From assembly GCF_002914585.1 (NCBI RefSeq), contig NZ_PDDM01000017.1, positions 48,332 to 112,331 on the forward strand: a stretch of DNA of 64,000 bases, read 5' to 3'. Source of the DNA: Pseudanabaena sp. BC1403 (GTDB lineage: Bacteria > Cyanobacteriota > Cyanobacteriia > Pseudanabaenales > Pseudanabaenaceae). Of this stretch, positions 52,878 to 60,844 are shown piece after piece. A program made the translations under genes and the position numbers. The stretch's first letter is position 1. Every line of letters begins with the position of its first letter. A model generated the notes under the pieces. It had not been told where the DNA came from. It was given only the letters and a program-made list of their open reading frames with translations, and did no database searches.

Positions 52878-53312
52878 TTAATGGCTCAACCAATTTTCAG
52901 GAACAACTATCAATGTTGTACCTTGTCTCCTGAGAACGATTACTTTTTGCTGAGCAGCGATCGCAATTTGCGGATTATCACATCTTGCTTTCCATGAACC
53001 ACCCTCATACTTGACTCGTCCAGTTTCTCCTGCGGGTATTTCTGTAAGCGTCACCCCTTCACTCGCTTCTTTAAGTTGATGTGAATCCTTAGGAATAAAT
53101 CGCCTAGAAAACACAGCTAACATTGCAGAAATCAACATCCACGCCAAGATTTGTAAAGCAGGTATAGGAAAAACCAATGCGATCGCGGCTACTAACAGCG
53201 CAGCCACTCCCATTGCTCCTGCAATCAGAAAAGTTGGCAATGGAACTAGTAGCTCAACAACGCAAAGAGCGATACCGAGCAAAAGCCAAACTTGACTAGG
53301 TAGTAAGTTCAT
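52878..53312 (-). CDS. NfeD-like membrane protein
   Basis: 144 aa. Three hydrophobic helices fill the first 70 residues (VWLLLGIALCVVELLVPLP, FLIAGAMGVAALLVAAIAL, ALQILAWMLISAMLAVF). A short soluble beta-barrel (about 85-144; GVTLTEIPAGETGRVKYEGGSWKARC...VIVLRRQGTTLIVVP) matches the OB-like NfeD C-terminal domain. NfeD proteins partner stomatin/flotillin-type membrane proteins; none is adjacent. It overlaps the MCE gene by 4 bp (ATGA), so the two are one operon. Confidence 0.82.
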   Translation of the reverse strand: MNLLPSQVWLLLGIALCVVELLVPLPTFLIAGAMGVAALLVAAIALVFPIPALQILAWMLISAMLAVFSRRFIPKDSHQLKEASEGVTLTEIPAGETGRVKYEGGSWKARCDNPQIAIAAQQKVIVLRRQGTTLIVVPENWLSH

Positions 53313-54637
53313 GGATTGCTTGATTTATCAGAATTGGGAATAGCTGCCGCAGGGACTACTTCTGATTTGACAATTGTGCTGCTAGGTTTGGGACTATTGA
53401 TTTTTACTTTTTGAGAGTCAAGGGATTTTTCTCGTTTAAAGCGATCATCCTCTGTGGTGGATTTAATCACTTTATTGCGAGCAACTTCTACAGTTGATGG
53501 TGATTTAGGGCGATCGCTTGTGGCAGGTTCGCTAGGACTTGCATTAGTCGCTGTTGGTACAATTGAGTCCAGATTCGGAGCATTGGACAGTAGACCACCT
53601 AAACCATTGATCAAATTACGAATATTGCTGCGAATCTTTGGATCTCCTGTTATTTCATCAAGATCGGCGGTAATCTTCTTGGTATTGGCAAAAGTTGCGC
53701 GTGCGGAATCAAGGGTTTCACGCAATGAGGCGATAGTGGCAGGATTGTTTAACTCGCCCGATACTTTACGAAGATTTGCAGATGTCTCGGCGGCATTTTC
53801 AGCTAGTTGCTGCAAATTGGCGATTATCTTGCCATCATTTAATAGAGGCTTGACACTAGCTAACAGCGATCGCGCTTCATTGGAAGTAGCAGCAATACCA
53901 TCAAGGGTTTGCGCTAACTTTTCGCGATTGACCTCGATCAAGTCTTGGGCACTATTTGCGACATTGCCAACCTTAGTTGCAGCACCACTAATCGCGTCTG
54001 CTGTATTGCCAAATTTAACAATTTGACCTTCAAATGTACCTACCACGCGACTCGCTGAATCCGTCAATTTTTGGATGCTTTTCGCAGTTGCTTTGGCAGC
54101 TATTAAAGTTTCATTGAGGTTGTCAACTAAATTTTGATCATTGATTTTGCGTAAGGTCGCACTCGAATCCTTAAGCAATGCAATGAAGCTCACACCGCGA
54201 ATTCCTTCAATTTCGCCACCTTGACAAATAATCAGATCAGCATTGCAATCTTTAGCGATCGGATTCATCTTGGGATCAATCGCTAATTTATCTTGAGGAG
54301 GGAAAATATCAATATTGGTGTTCCCTAGAAAACCACTTTGATTGGTTTCGGCGATCGAATTCTTCGGAATAATTAATTTTGAGTTTTCGATACTTACTTG
54401 GACATCAACGCCCTCTGTTTGGGCTATCAAAGCTGTGACGCGACCTACTTCCACACCGCGAAATCTTACAACTGAGCCACTATTTAGCCCACTTGCATCG
54501 GCTATTTTGATCGTAAATGTAAACTTTGAGCTACTTAGTTGCAACCCGCGCAACCATAACAATGCGCCCCCAAAGGCAACTACTCCACCGATGATAAATA
54601 AGCCAAGCGCACCGTCGCGTAATGTTTTTCGCTGCAC
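53309..54637 (-). CDS. MCE-domain lipid transport protein (MlaD-like)
   Basis: 442 aa. One N-terminal membrane helix (LGLFIIGGVVAFGGALLWL) is followed by an MCE domain at about 35-120 (FTIKIADASGLNSGSVVRFRGVEVGRVTALI). A long helical stretch (about 150-335) with Ala/Thr/Asn-rich coiled-coil features follows, then a disordered Ser/Pro/Lys-rich tail. Cyanobacterial and plastid (TGD2-like) MCE proteins carry lipids between membranes. The ABC ATPase gene upstream by 5 bp fits the Mla/TGD transporter; the permease (MlaE/TGD1) is elsewhere. Confidence 0.9.
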   Translation of the reverse strand: MQRKTLRDGALGLFIIGGVVAFGGALLWLRGLQLSSSKFTFTIKIADASGLNSGSVVRFRGVEVGRVTALIAQTEGVDVQVSIENSKLIIPKNSIAETNQSGFLGNTNIDIFPPQDKLAIDPKMNPIAKDCNADLIICQGGEIEGIRGVSFIALLKDSSATLRKINDQNLVDNLNETLIAAKATAKSIQKLTDSASRVVGTFEGQIVKFGNTADAISGAATKVGNVANSAQDLIEVNREKLAQTLDGIAATSNEARSLLASVKPLLNDGKIIANLQQLAENAAETSANLRKVSGELNNPATIASLRETLDSARATFANTKKITADLDEITGDPKIRSNIRNLINGLGGLLSNAPNLDSIVPTATNASPSEPATSDRPKSPSTVEVARNKVIKSTTEDDRFKREKSLDSQKVKINSPKPSSTIVKSEVVPAAAIPNSDKSSNP

Positions 54638-54642
54638 GAGTC

Positions 54643-55482
54643 TTATACCTCCCTAGTCAAAAGTTGAATTGGACCTTCAGTACTGCCACTAAAAAATTGT
54701 CTGACATACGGATTGTCAACAGTATCAATTGTACTCACGTTTCCTGCATAGCGCACCGATCCACGGTAAAGAACGATCAAGCGATCGGCTGTACGACGGA
54801 TCGTGCTGTCTTGATGAGTGACGACAATATAACTATCACATACCTGTTGCTCTCGGAGCGATCGCATCAAGTCTTCGATAATCGTCGAAGCCACAGGATC
54901 AAGTCCTGCGGTGGGTTCATCATAAAGCAGCACTTTTTTTGTTTGCGTTTTCGTAGTGGGGTCGTCCATGATTGCGCGGGCAAAACTAACCCGTTTCCTC
55001 ATCCCGCCTGATAGTTGGCTAGGATAGCGATCGCAGATATTTTCTAAACCCACAAGTCCAAGTTTATGTTCGACCAGTCGATAAATTTCACGGCGTGACA
55101 AACGAGAATGCTCAAATAGTGAAAAACCCACATTCTCAGCAACCGTAAGCGAATCAAATAGCGCCGCATTTTGAAACACCATACCGATGCTTACCCCATA
55201 GCCTCCTTCTTGGATATCATCTTCAGAGGAAGCAAGGTTGCCATTGATGTAGAGTTCACCTTGCTCAGGGGCAAGGAGACCGCAAATAATCCTTAAGATT
55301 GTCGATTTACCTGTACCAGAGGGCCCAATGATGGCGATCGCTTCCCCTGAATGCAAAGTTAGATCAACACCATTTAGCACAGCGTTAGAGCCAAAACTTT
55401 TGTGAATATCACGCAGTTCTAGCAAAGGCGTAACCACATTGCTACTATTTTTGATCAGAGATCGGACTGGCTCCATCGACAT
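54643..55482 (-). CDS. ABC transporter ATPase, MlaF/TGD3-like
   Basis: 279-aa ATPase of a lipid-transport MCE system. Walker A is GPSGTGKSTILRIICGLL, Q-loop GMVFQNAALFDSLTVAENV, signature LSGGMRKRVSFARAIM and Walker B VLLYDEPTAGLDP. The LFDSLTV and GGMRKR blocks are typical of the MlaF/Ttg2A group. First gene of an operon with the MCE and NfeD-like genes. The start MSMEP has a second ATG two codons in. Confidence 0.92.
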   Translation of the reverse strand: MSMEPVRSLIKNSSNVVTPLLELRDIHKSFGSNAVLNGVDLTLHSGEAIAIIGPSGTGKSTILRIICGLLAPEQGELYINGNLASSEDDIQEGGYGVSIGMVFQNAALFDSLTVAENVGFSLFEHSRLSRREIYRLVEHKLGLVGLENICDRYPSQLSGGMRKRVSFARAIMDDPTTKTQTKKVLLYDEPTAGLDPVASTIIEDLMRSLREQQVCDSYIVVTHQDSTIRRTADRLIVLYRGSVRYAGNVSTIDTVDNPYVRQFFSGSTEGPIQLLTREV

Positions 55483-55653
55483 TTATTTCAGATTGAAAAA
55501 AATCGCTCTACAAAAAACTAACATTTTTTCAGAAACTTTTCCTAAAAAATAACTATAAACAAGCAATTTGCATTATAAAACCCAAAGATAAAGGGTGACA
55601 CAAAGTGCGCTGCTAAAAAACAATTACGAGCAATTACGAGTAACCCAACTCGA

Positions 55654-55700
55654 AGATTGTTGTTGAGAGTGTTACAAAGCAACACTCTCAACAACAATCT
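55654..55700. repeat. 22-bp-arm hairpin preceding element copy 3
   Basis: Arms 55654-55675 and 55679-55700 around AAA, one mismatch near the loop. Homologous to the hairpin at 33,394-33,440. It lies 4 bp before the 108-bp element and about 170 bp upstream of the minus-strand ABC gene start. Confidence 0.75.
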
Positions 55701-55704
55701 TTAG

Positions 55705-55812
55705 TAATACCAAAATACAAAGTGGCGCAGCCATTTTGTATTTTTAAAACCCTTACAGGGTTTGGTTTTTAATTCACAGAAGTGTTGTCACACTCTTGTG
55801 AATTGGTATAAA
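55705..55812 (+). repeat. Three-hairpin dispersed element, copy 3 (108 bp)
   Basis: Differs from copy 2 at four positions, two of which form a compensating pair in the first stem. Flanked by long hairpins on both sides. The 423-bp gap 55483-55905 holds these elements and no gene. Confidence 0.85.
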
Positions 55813-55861
55813 AACTAAAAACTGGACGCGACGCAAAGCGTCGCGTCCAGTTTTTAGTTTT
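55811..55861. repeat. Perfect 24-bp-arm hairpin upstream of asparaginase
   Basis: Arms 55811-55834 and 55838-55861 around AAA, overlapping the last bases of the dispersed element; ends 44 bp before the asparaginase start. Confidence 0.65.
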
Positions 55862-55905
55862 TGAATTACCGTAAGATAATGATGGCGATCCTAAAGCATT
55901 AATTT

Positions 55906-56865
55906 ATGAACCTTGGCAAGCGCAATCGTTTCTCCGCTAACAAAATTACCGTCCAATTGCTACGCGAAGGCATTGTCGAGTCGGTGCACTCTTGTCAAGC
56001 AGCTGTAGTTGATACAAGAGGTCGAATTCTTTCGGCAGCAGGGGATCCTCAGACGACCACCTTTGCCCGTTCTTGCCTCAAGCCAATTCAGGCTTTACCA
56101 GTCTCTATTACTGGCGCACAGGATCGATTTAACCTTTCAGAAACCGATCTCGCCATTATTTGCGGTTCCCACCAAGGCACGATCTCTCAAGCCAGACAAG
56201 TTTTTAGCATTCTTTGGCGATGCGATGTGGAGCCAAGTGCATTGCAATGTCCAGTACCAGAATGTCAAAAAAGTCCGCTTCAGCATAATTGCTCTGGCAA
56301 GCACGCAGGCATGATTGCCATATGTAAGCAGCAAGGATGGCAGATTTCCTCCTATATGGATCGCCATCATCCTGTACAGCAACTTGCACTCAATACAATG
56401 GCAGATTTATTACATATGCCTGCCGCCGAATTTATCTGCGCCCATGATGATTGTGGAGTTCCCACTTATCTATTAGAAATTGGTCAACTTGCCCGACTCT
56501 ATGCACTACTCTCATCTCATGACCAATTACATCTAGAGCGCATTACCCGAGCAATGACTAGACATCCTGATATGGTGTCTGGAAATGGTCAATTTGACAC
56601 GGAGCTAATGCGCCTCAGCAATGGCGAAATCATCAGCAAATCTGGTGCGGAAGGTGTGCAATGTATCGGACGGATTGGTGAAGGATTGGGGCTAGCGATC
56701 AAAGTGATGGATGGATCTAAAATGGCAAAAACTGCGGTTTCTATCCATTTGTTAAAACAATTAGGATGGATTAATCCTACAGTTGCACAAAGTCTAGAAG
56801 AATCATTTCTTGCAGTTGGCAAATATAGCCGTCTAGAAGCTGTTGGCGAGTTGTCGATAGCATAA
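55906..56865 (+). CDS. Asparaginase (asparaginase II family)
   Basis: 319-aa enzyme of the family that includes Rhizobium-type L-asparaginase II, unrelated to the bacterial type I/II enzymes used in medicine. It has the conserved SCLKPIQALPV, CGSHQGTISQ, HNCSGKHAGMIAICK and MVSGNGQFDTELM blocks, and a late GAEGVQCIGRIGEGLGLAIK. It hydrolyses asparagine to aspartate and ammonia. ATG at 55906. Monocistronic, ending 20 bp before a MITE-like element. Confidence 0.9.
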   Translation: MNLGKRNRFSANKITVQLLREGIVESVHSCQAAVVDTRGRILSAAGDPQTTTFARSCLKPIQALPVSITGAQDRFNLSETDLAIICGSHQGTISQARQVFSILWRCDVEPSALQCPVPECQKSPLQHNCSGKHAGMIAICKQQGWQISSYMDRHHPVQQLALNTMADLLHMPAAEFICAHDDCGVPTYLLEIGQLARLYALLSSHDQLHLERITRAMTRHPDMVSGNGQFDTELMRLSNGEIISKSGAEGVQCIGRIGEGLGLAIKVMDGSKMAKTAVSIHLLKQLGWINPTVAQSLEESFLAVGKYSRLEAVGELSIA

Positions 56866-56884
56866 GAAACCTTTGATGGATGAT

Positions 56885-56978
56885 TTATAACTAATGTTAC
56901 GTGGATGGAGTTCCTACGATGGCGGAAATCTGAGTCTGGTAAGGGAGACAGCTGAGTTCCACGTAACATCAGTTATAA
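56885..56978. mobile_element. MITE-like element, 94 bp, 21-bp terminal inverted repeats
   Basis: Ends 56885-56905 and 56958-56978 are inverted copies with one mismatch (TTATAACTRATGTTACGTGGA). The right end supplies the stop codon of the minus-strand MFS gene. Interior has no gene. Confidence 0.6.
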
Positions 56979-58210
56979 CTAGTATCGCTGACTTTCCTAA
57001 CAGCATAGCTTTTACGTTTTATAATTGCAAAAATTAGGACTAGAAAAGTGCAAATTCCTGCTAAATAGAGTGGATAACCATAGGAAGAAGGATTGTTTTG
57101 GTTAACAACTAATCCTGCAATTATGGGACCAAAGGCATTGGATATGCTCAGATATGAGGAGTTTATTCCTAAAATTGTGCCCTGTTCTTCGGGGCTAGTA
57201 TTGAGGGAAATCAACGCACTAATCATCGGCTGTACGACTGAGTTTAGTAATGAGAAGAGAACGCAAACGGCGACAAAGTAATATACATCTTCCCAAATTG
57301 GCATCAAAACGAAGGAAAGACTACGGATGAATAATCCTAAAAAGAGAATCTGAACTAGTTGCAGATGTTTTGTCATTTGAGAAATGCCTAAAGTCTGCAT
57401 AATTACTCCTAGCACCCCAAACAGAAAAAACATCAGAGCGAGAGCGTCACTATTCTGTTTGAGAACTATTAGAAAGTAGGGCTGAAACGCAAAGGTAAAC
57501 AGCGTAAATGTCATGCCCGTTAGAAAATTAATGACCAATAAGATACCGATTTTGGGAATAAACAAGCCTGTGATCAGTTTGTCTAAGCCAATATCGAAAA
57601 TATTTTGTGCTTTTTTTGCCTTAGTTTTGAGAGTTTCTGGCAGAAGGAATATTGTAAGTAGTAAAGCGATCGCAGCAATTGTTCCCGACACCAAAAAAGA
57701 TGCCCCAAAGGATTTACCTAGAGGCGTATTCAATGCAACCTTCTGGGCAAGTAAACTGATTGCCGGCCCAAGAATAAAACCTAAACCAAAGGCAGCTCCA
57801 TTAATACCAAAAGCTTTAGCGCGGTTTTCAGGAGTTGTAACATCAGAAATTACGGCTTGGGCAACCGAGGCATTACCACCTGTTATGCCATCAAGAAATC
57901 TGGCAAAAAACAAGACTGAGGCACTCGCTGCTGTCCCTGCCATCAGGTTTGCAATTACTGTCCCTGCTAAACTAATAATCAATAATGGCTTTCGTCCAAA
58001 GCGATCGGAGAGTTTCCCGATGATTGGAGTGGCAAAAAATTGGGCGATCGCGTAAATCGCAAATAGCAAACTAGTCTGAAAATCATCTAATTTGAACTGT
58101 CTGCCATATTGGTACAAAACAGGAATCAGAATCGTAAAACTCAGGGAGTTAATAAAAGAAATGAGGGCAATAATCCAAAATTTACGATTCATTCGCTTTG
58201 GCGATCGCAT
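56969..58210 (-). CDS. MFS transporter, tetracycline-resistance-like (TCR/DHA1) group
   Basis: 413-aa membrane protein with 12 predicted helices. It has the antiporter motif GKLSDRFGRKPLLI after helix 2, ARFLDGITGGNASVAQAVISDVT (motif around helix 4) and GFILGPAIS (motif C of drug/H+ exporters) in helix 5. This is the TetA-like DHA1 pattern, so efflux of some small molecule is likely; the substrate is unknown. The last codons (TSYN, stop) lie inside the MITE end, so the natural C-terminus may have been altered. ATG 58210 has AAGGA upstream; an ATG six codons later is possible. Confidence 0.9.
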   Translation of the reverse strand: MRSPKRMNRKFWIIALISFINSLSFTILIPVLYQYGRQFKLDDFQTSLLFAIYAIAQFFATPIIGKLSDRFGRKPLLIISLAGTVIANLMAGTAASASVLFFARFLDGITGGNASVAQAVISDVTTPENRAKAFGINGAAFGLGFILGPAISLLAQKVALNTPLGKSFGASFLVSGTIAAIALLLTIFLLPETLKTKAKKAQNIFDIGLDKLITGLFIPKIGILLVINFLTGMTFTLFTFAFQPYFLIVLKQNSDALALMFFLFGVLGVIMQTLGISQMTKHLQLVQILFLGLFIRSLSFVLMPIWEDVYYFVAVCVLFSLLNSVVQPMISALISLNTSPEEQGTILGINSSYLSISNAFGPIIAGLVVNQNNPSSYGYPLYLAGICTFLVLIFAIIKRKSYAVRKVSDTSYN

Positions 58211-58293
58211 ATAGTCCTTGTCTATACTACAGCTCTATCACATTTACAACAGTTTTCGAGCAACTGAACCAAAAAAACATGTGATCGCAAAGC

Positions 58294-58914
58294 TTACGTA
58301 CATATTTTTGAGCCTAGCTGTTTTAGTATTTGTAACACTTCATAAAGCTCATTATTAGGGTTTACCAAAGAAAATAGCCGTGAATTAGCGTACTCATTTT
58401 GTGAATTCTTCAAAAACAAAAATTCATTTCCATTGGTAATCATGCCAAATGTTGGTTGTACGATTTCCGAATTACTCAACATATAAGCTAAAGCTTGTGG
58501 AATCGCTCTTGTTACTGCAAAATCACTTCGTTTTGATTCAATGACTAATAACCAAAGCTGATTTTTGATCACTAATACTTCGATCCGACCCCGAATTATT
58601 GCTTCTTCATCTTTCATCTCTAAGGCAATAGCAGTTTCTGTCTCGATCCGAAATGGCTTGTGATAAAAGCCAGCGAGATCTAACAATGGTGCAAGCACTA
58701 CCATCTTCACTGTATTTTCTAGAATTGGTGGATCTTCCATCAATTCTAGAAAATTAGCTTTCACCCGATCTAATAAACGCTTATCCTCTTCACTTAAAGT
58801 TGTAAACCTATCCAACCATTCAGTAAAAAAAGCAGAATCTTGAGATAGCTGAATCCCAAAGTTTTGCTTTAATTCCCTTAGCGTTACATCTTTTGCGGCG
58901 ATCGCCTGAGCCAT
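58294..58914 (-). CDS. Type I restriction R-subunit N-terminal-like nuclease-fold protein
   Basis: 206 aa. Central and C-terminal parts resemble the HsdR N-terminal (PD-(D/E)xK) fold: GRIEVLVIKNQLWLLVIESKR carries the D/E-x-K-like acidic and Lys residues (VIESKR), then AIPQALAYMLSN, TFGMITNGNEFLFLK. Such stand-alone proteins are common in cyanobacteria and lack the helicase part, so it is not a full restriction enzyme. Function unknown. It opens the accessory island and is followed on the opposite strand by toxin-antitoxin genes. Confidence 0.75.
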   Translation of the reverse strand: MAQAIAAKDVTLRELKQNFGIQLSQDSAFFTEWLDRFTTLSEEDKRLLDRVKANFLELMEDPPILENTVKMVVLAPLLDLAGFYHKPFRIETETAIALEMKDEEAIIRGRIEVLVIKNQLWLLVIESKRSDFAVTRAIPQALAYMLSNSEIVQPTFGMITNGNEFLFLKNSQNEYANSRLFSLVNPNNELYEVLQILKQLGSKICT

Positions 58915-59025
58915 GATGAATTGTAGGTAGAAGTAATAATCTTAATATTAGTGCAAAAACAAAATCACCAACGCGATCGCCTCCTCACTCGCTAACCAGT
59001 AACAAATAACACTAATAAATTTGAT

Positions 59026-59054
59026 AACAGTTATTGCTATTTACTGTTATTGCG
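59026..59054. promoter_or_regulatory. Candidate operator of the parDE-like pair
   Basis: Two near-identical units (CAGTTATTGC and CTGTTATTGC-like) in tandem, 40 bp before the antitoxin start. Antitoxins of this group bind such repeats to autoregulate. Only suggestive. Confidence 0.3.
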
Positions 59055-59094
59055 GCGAGAATATTAAAGTCAAGATTATTAGAGGGCTAGGTTT

Positions 59095-59349
59095 ATGAAT
59101 GTGTCTCTAACGCCTGAACTAGAGAGCTTTATACAGGGAAAGGTTAGTACTGGCTTGTACTATTCTGCTAGTGAGGTTGTGCGTGAGGGGTTGAGATTGT
59201 TACAGGAACGAGATCAACTTCAGCAGTTGCGTTTGCAGGAGTTACGTCAAGATATTCAGGCGGGTTTAGATAGTGGTGATGCTACGCCCCTTGATATACA
59301 GGCAGTGAAAGCAAAAGCACGGCAGCGCAAGCAACAGAAGCAGGTGTAA
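59095..59349 (+). CDS. parD: ParD-family antitoxin
   Basis: 84-aa ribbon-helix-helix antitoxin. The N-terminus MNVSLTPELESFIQGKVSTG gives the DNA-binding strand and helix, SASEVVREGLRLLQERD the second helix, and the C-terminal tail (DATPLDIQAVKAKARQRK) the toxin-binding part. The toxin gene follows 2 bp downstream. It neutralises ParE and should repress the operon. Confidence 0.92.
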   Translation: MNVSLTPELESFIQGKVSTGLYYSASEVVREGLRLLQERDQLQQLRLQELRQDIQAGLDSGDATPLDIQAVKAKARQRKQQKQV

Positions 59350-59351
59350 TA

Positions 59352-59648
59352 ATGGCAATCATTCTGAAGCGTCCGCTTGCTGAGTTGGATTTGCTGGATA
59401 TTTGGGATTATATTGCGGATGATAGTCCAGATAGAGCGGATGATTTTTTAGACCGAATAGAAAGTAAGTTGTTGACTTTGGCTCAGAATTCGGGCTTGGG
59501 GCGGGAAAGACCTGAGTTATTGCCAGATTTACGGAGCTTTCCTATTGGTAATTATGTAGTGTTTTATCGGCAGATTGAGGACGGTATTGATGTGATTCGG
59601 TTGCTTCATGGTTCAAGGGATATTGAGGAAGTATTTAAACAGAACTAA
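59352..59648 (+). CDS. parE: ParE-family toxin
   Basis: 98-aa RelE/ParE-fold toxin. It has ILKRPLAELDLLDIWDYIADDS, ADDFLDRIESKLLTLAQNSGLGRERPEL and LRSFPIGNYVVFYRQIEDGIDVIRLLHGSRD, typical of ParE proteins that inhibit DNA gyrase. Its start lies 2 bp after parD. The gene reads intact and appears functional. Confidence 0.92.
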   Translation: MAIILKRPLAELDLLDIWDYIADDSPDRADDFLDRIESKLLTLAQNSGLGRERPELLPDLRSFPIGNYVVFYRQIEDGIDVIRLLHGSRDIEEVFKQN

Positions 59649-59649
59649 T

Positions 59650-59705
59650 GTATGGCGATCGCCCCAATCATCCATCAAATAACTCGATCGCCCAACCAGT
59701 CTATG
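59650..59705 (+). repeat. HIP1-centred repeat pair after parE
   Basis: Two units of the form CGATCGCCCAAYCAYYCA starting at 59656 and 59685, 29 bp apart, directly after the toxin stop codon. Member of the repeat family found between modules in this island. Confidence 0.7.
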
Positions 59706-59772
59706 AGTTAGCCAGTCAATTTTGAAGATCGCGTATTGAAAGGCTAAAATTGGATTATGTTATCAATAATTT

Positions 59773-60033
59773 ATGAAAGAAATTCGATTTAGCGAACACT
59801 CTCAATTAAAAATAGATGTTTTAGCCAGTCGTAGCGTAATCATCGATCTCAATTTTGTTTTTGAGACGGTGCGATCGCCAGATAAATTAGAAACTGGAGA
59901 AGAAGACAAACTGATAGCCCAAAAACGTTTAGATGAAAGTTTAGTGCTTCGAGTTGTTTATCGAGATTTTGGCTCATTCATTTTAATCATCACCCTTTAT
60001 CCAGGTAGGAGATCTAGACATGAAAAAGATTAG
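59773..60033 (+). CDS. DUF4258-like small protein
   Basis: 86 aa beginning MKEIRFSEHSQLKIDVLASR, with a central VFETVRSPDKLETGEEDKLIAQKRL and a C-terminal VLRVVYRDFGSFILIITLYPGRR. This resembles DUF4258 proteins, a RelE-like-fold group that often sits beside DUF2283 proteins as presumed toxin-antitoxin pairs. The gene overlaps the next (DUF2283) by 14 bp. Toxin activity is inferred from context only. Confidence 0.75.
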   Translation: MKEIRFSEHSQLKIDVLASRSVIIDLNFVFETVRSPDKLETGEEDKLIAQKRLDESLVLRVVYRDFGSFILIITLYPGRRSRHEKD

Positions 60034-60214
60034 CTATAGCAAAGATGTTGATGCGCTCTTGATTGAAATCTCTAATGATGCGATCGCCTATGCTGAAGAG
60101 GATGGTCAAGTAATTCTGCATTATTCACCAGACGACAAGCTGGTTGTAGTTGAGATCCTAGATTTTCGCCGCTTTATGTCTAAGGAATCTGTTGCTGCGA
60201 TGTTAGCTGCTTGA
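60020..60214 (+). CDS. DUF2283 small protein, presumed partner of DUF4258
   Basis: 64 aa: MKKISYSKDVDALLIEISN, then AYAEEDGQVILHYSPDDKLVVVEILDF and a short C-terminal helix (KESVAAMLAA). It matches DUF2283, a small beta-rich family. It overlaps the upstream gene, so the two are translated together. Role as antitoxin is a hypothesis from gene pairing. Confidence 0.82.
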   Translation: MKKISYSKDVDALLIEISNDAIAYAEEDGQVILHYSPDDKLVVVEILDFRRFMSKESVAAMLAA

Positions 60215-60235
60215 TGATTTTTTCAGGAATCAATT

Positions 60236-60315
60236 GACGCGATCGCCCAATTACTCACAAAAAAAACGCGATCGCCCAATCATCGCCTCGCCCAAAATGC
60301 GATCGCCACAAGCTG
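60236..60315 (+). repeat. HIP1-centred repeat array, three units
   Basis: CGATCG cores at 60240, 60269 and 60300, spacing 29 and 31 bp, with the shared flank GCCCAATYAYYC. It fills the gap between the DUF2283 gene and the next module. Confidence 0.7.
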
Positions 60316-60353
60316 TTTGATGTTATTGAGTTAGAATTATATAAACTTGGATT

Positions 60354-60581
60354 ATGAATGAGAGTTTGAATATGCAAATACTCCTTAACGATGAGAAGAC
60401 AAGAGAACTGCTTACTGAAATCTTAATTGATTTGATTAAGACTAGAAAAGAGCTTTTTACGGAAATATTCCAAGATGCATTAGAAGAGGTCGGTTTGGGG
60501 AATGCAATCGCTGAGGGTAGAAAAAATGAGTTTGTTCCTGAAGAGAATATCTTTGCGCTTCTAGATGGTGATGTTGCATGA
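60354..60581 (+). CDS. Small antitoxin-like protein upstream of RelE-like toxin
   Basis: 75 aa, acidic and helical: QILLNDEKTRELLTEILIDL, KTRKELFTEIFQDALEEVGL, then GRKNEFVPEENIFALLDGDV. No known DNA-binding motif is evident, but size, acidity and a 4-bp overlap (ATGA) with the following RelE-like gene mark it as the cognate antitoxin. The ATG at 60354 is used; another lies six codons in. Confidence 0.7.
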   Translation: MNESLNMQILLNDEKTRELLTEILIDLIKTRKELFTEIFQDALEEVGLGNAIAEGRKNEFVPEENIFALLDGDVA

Positions 60582-60844
60582 ATGTTAGGTTTGAGTCTAG
60601 GTTTGAAAAGGACTTGAAGTTAGTCAAGGATCGTAATCTTTTGACAAGGTTGAAGCAGATAATTTTGACCTGTAAGCAAGTTGAATCTGTGGGGGAAATC
60701 AATAATCTAAAAAAGATGCAGGGATATGATAGTTTTTATCGCATTCGTTTAGGTGATTACAGGGTAGGGATAGAAGTTTTGGGGAATGAAGTAATTTTTG
60801 TAAGATTTTTGCACCGTAAGGATATTTACAAGTTTTTTCCTTAA
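60578..60844 (+). CDS. RelE/ParE-family toxin
   Basis: 88-aa toxin fold. FESRFEKDLKLVKDRNLLTRL, KKMQGYDSFYRIRLGDYRVGIEV and VIFVRFLHRKDIYKFFP are the typical RelE/HigB-like segments with Arg residues used on mRNA or gyrase targets. It overlaps the upstream antitoxin gene by 4 bp. Its 3' half is overlapped on the other strand by the tail of a DUF5615 gene. Confidence 0.88.
   Translation: MNVRFESRFEKDLKLVKDRNLLTRLKQIILTCKQVESVGEINNLKKMQGYDSFYRIRLGDYRVGIEVLGNEVIFVRFLHRKDIYKFFP

Noticed and set aside
58294..58914. Remains of a full type I restriction system
   Set aside because: No helicase, specificity or methylase gene is nearby; stand-alone proteins of this type are common in cyanobacteria.
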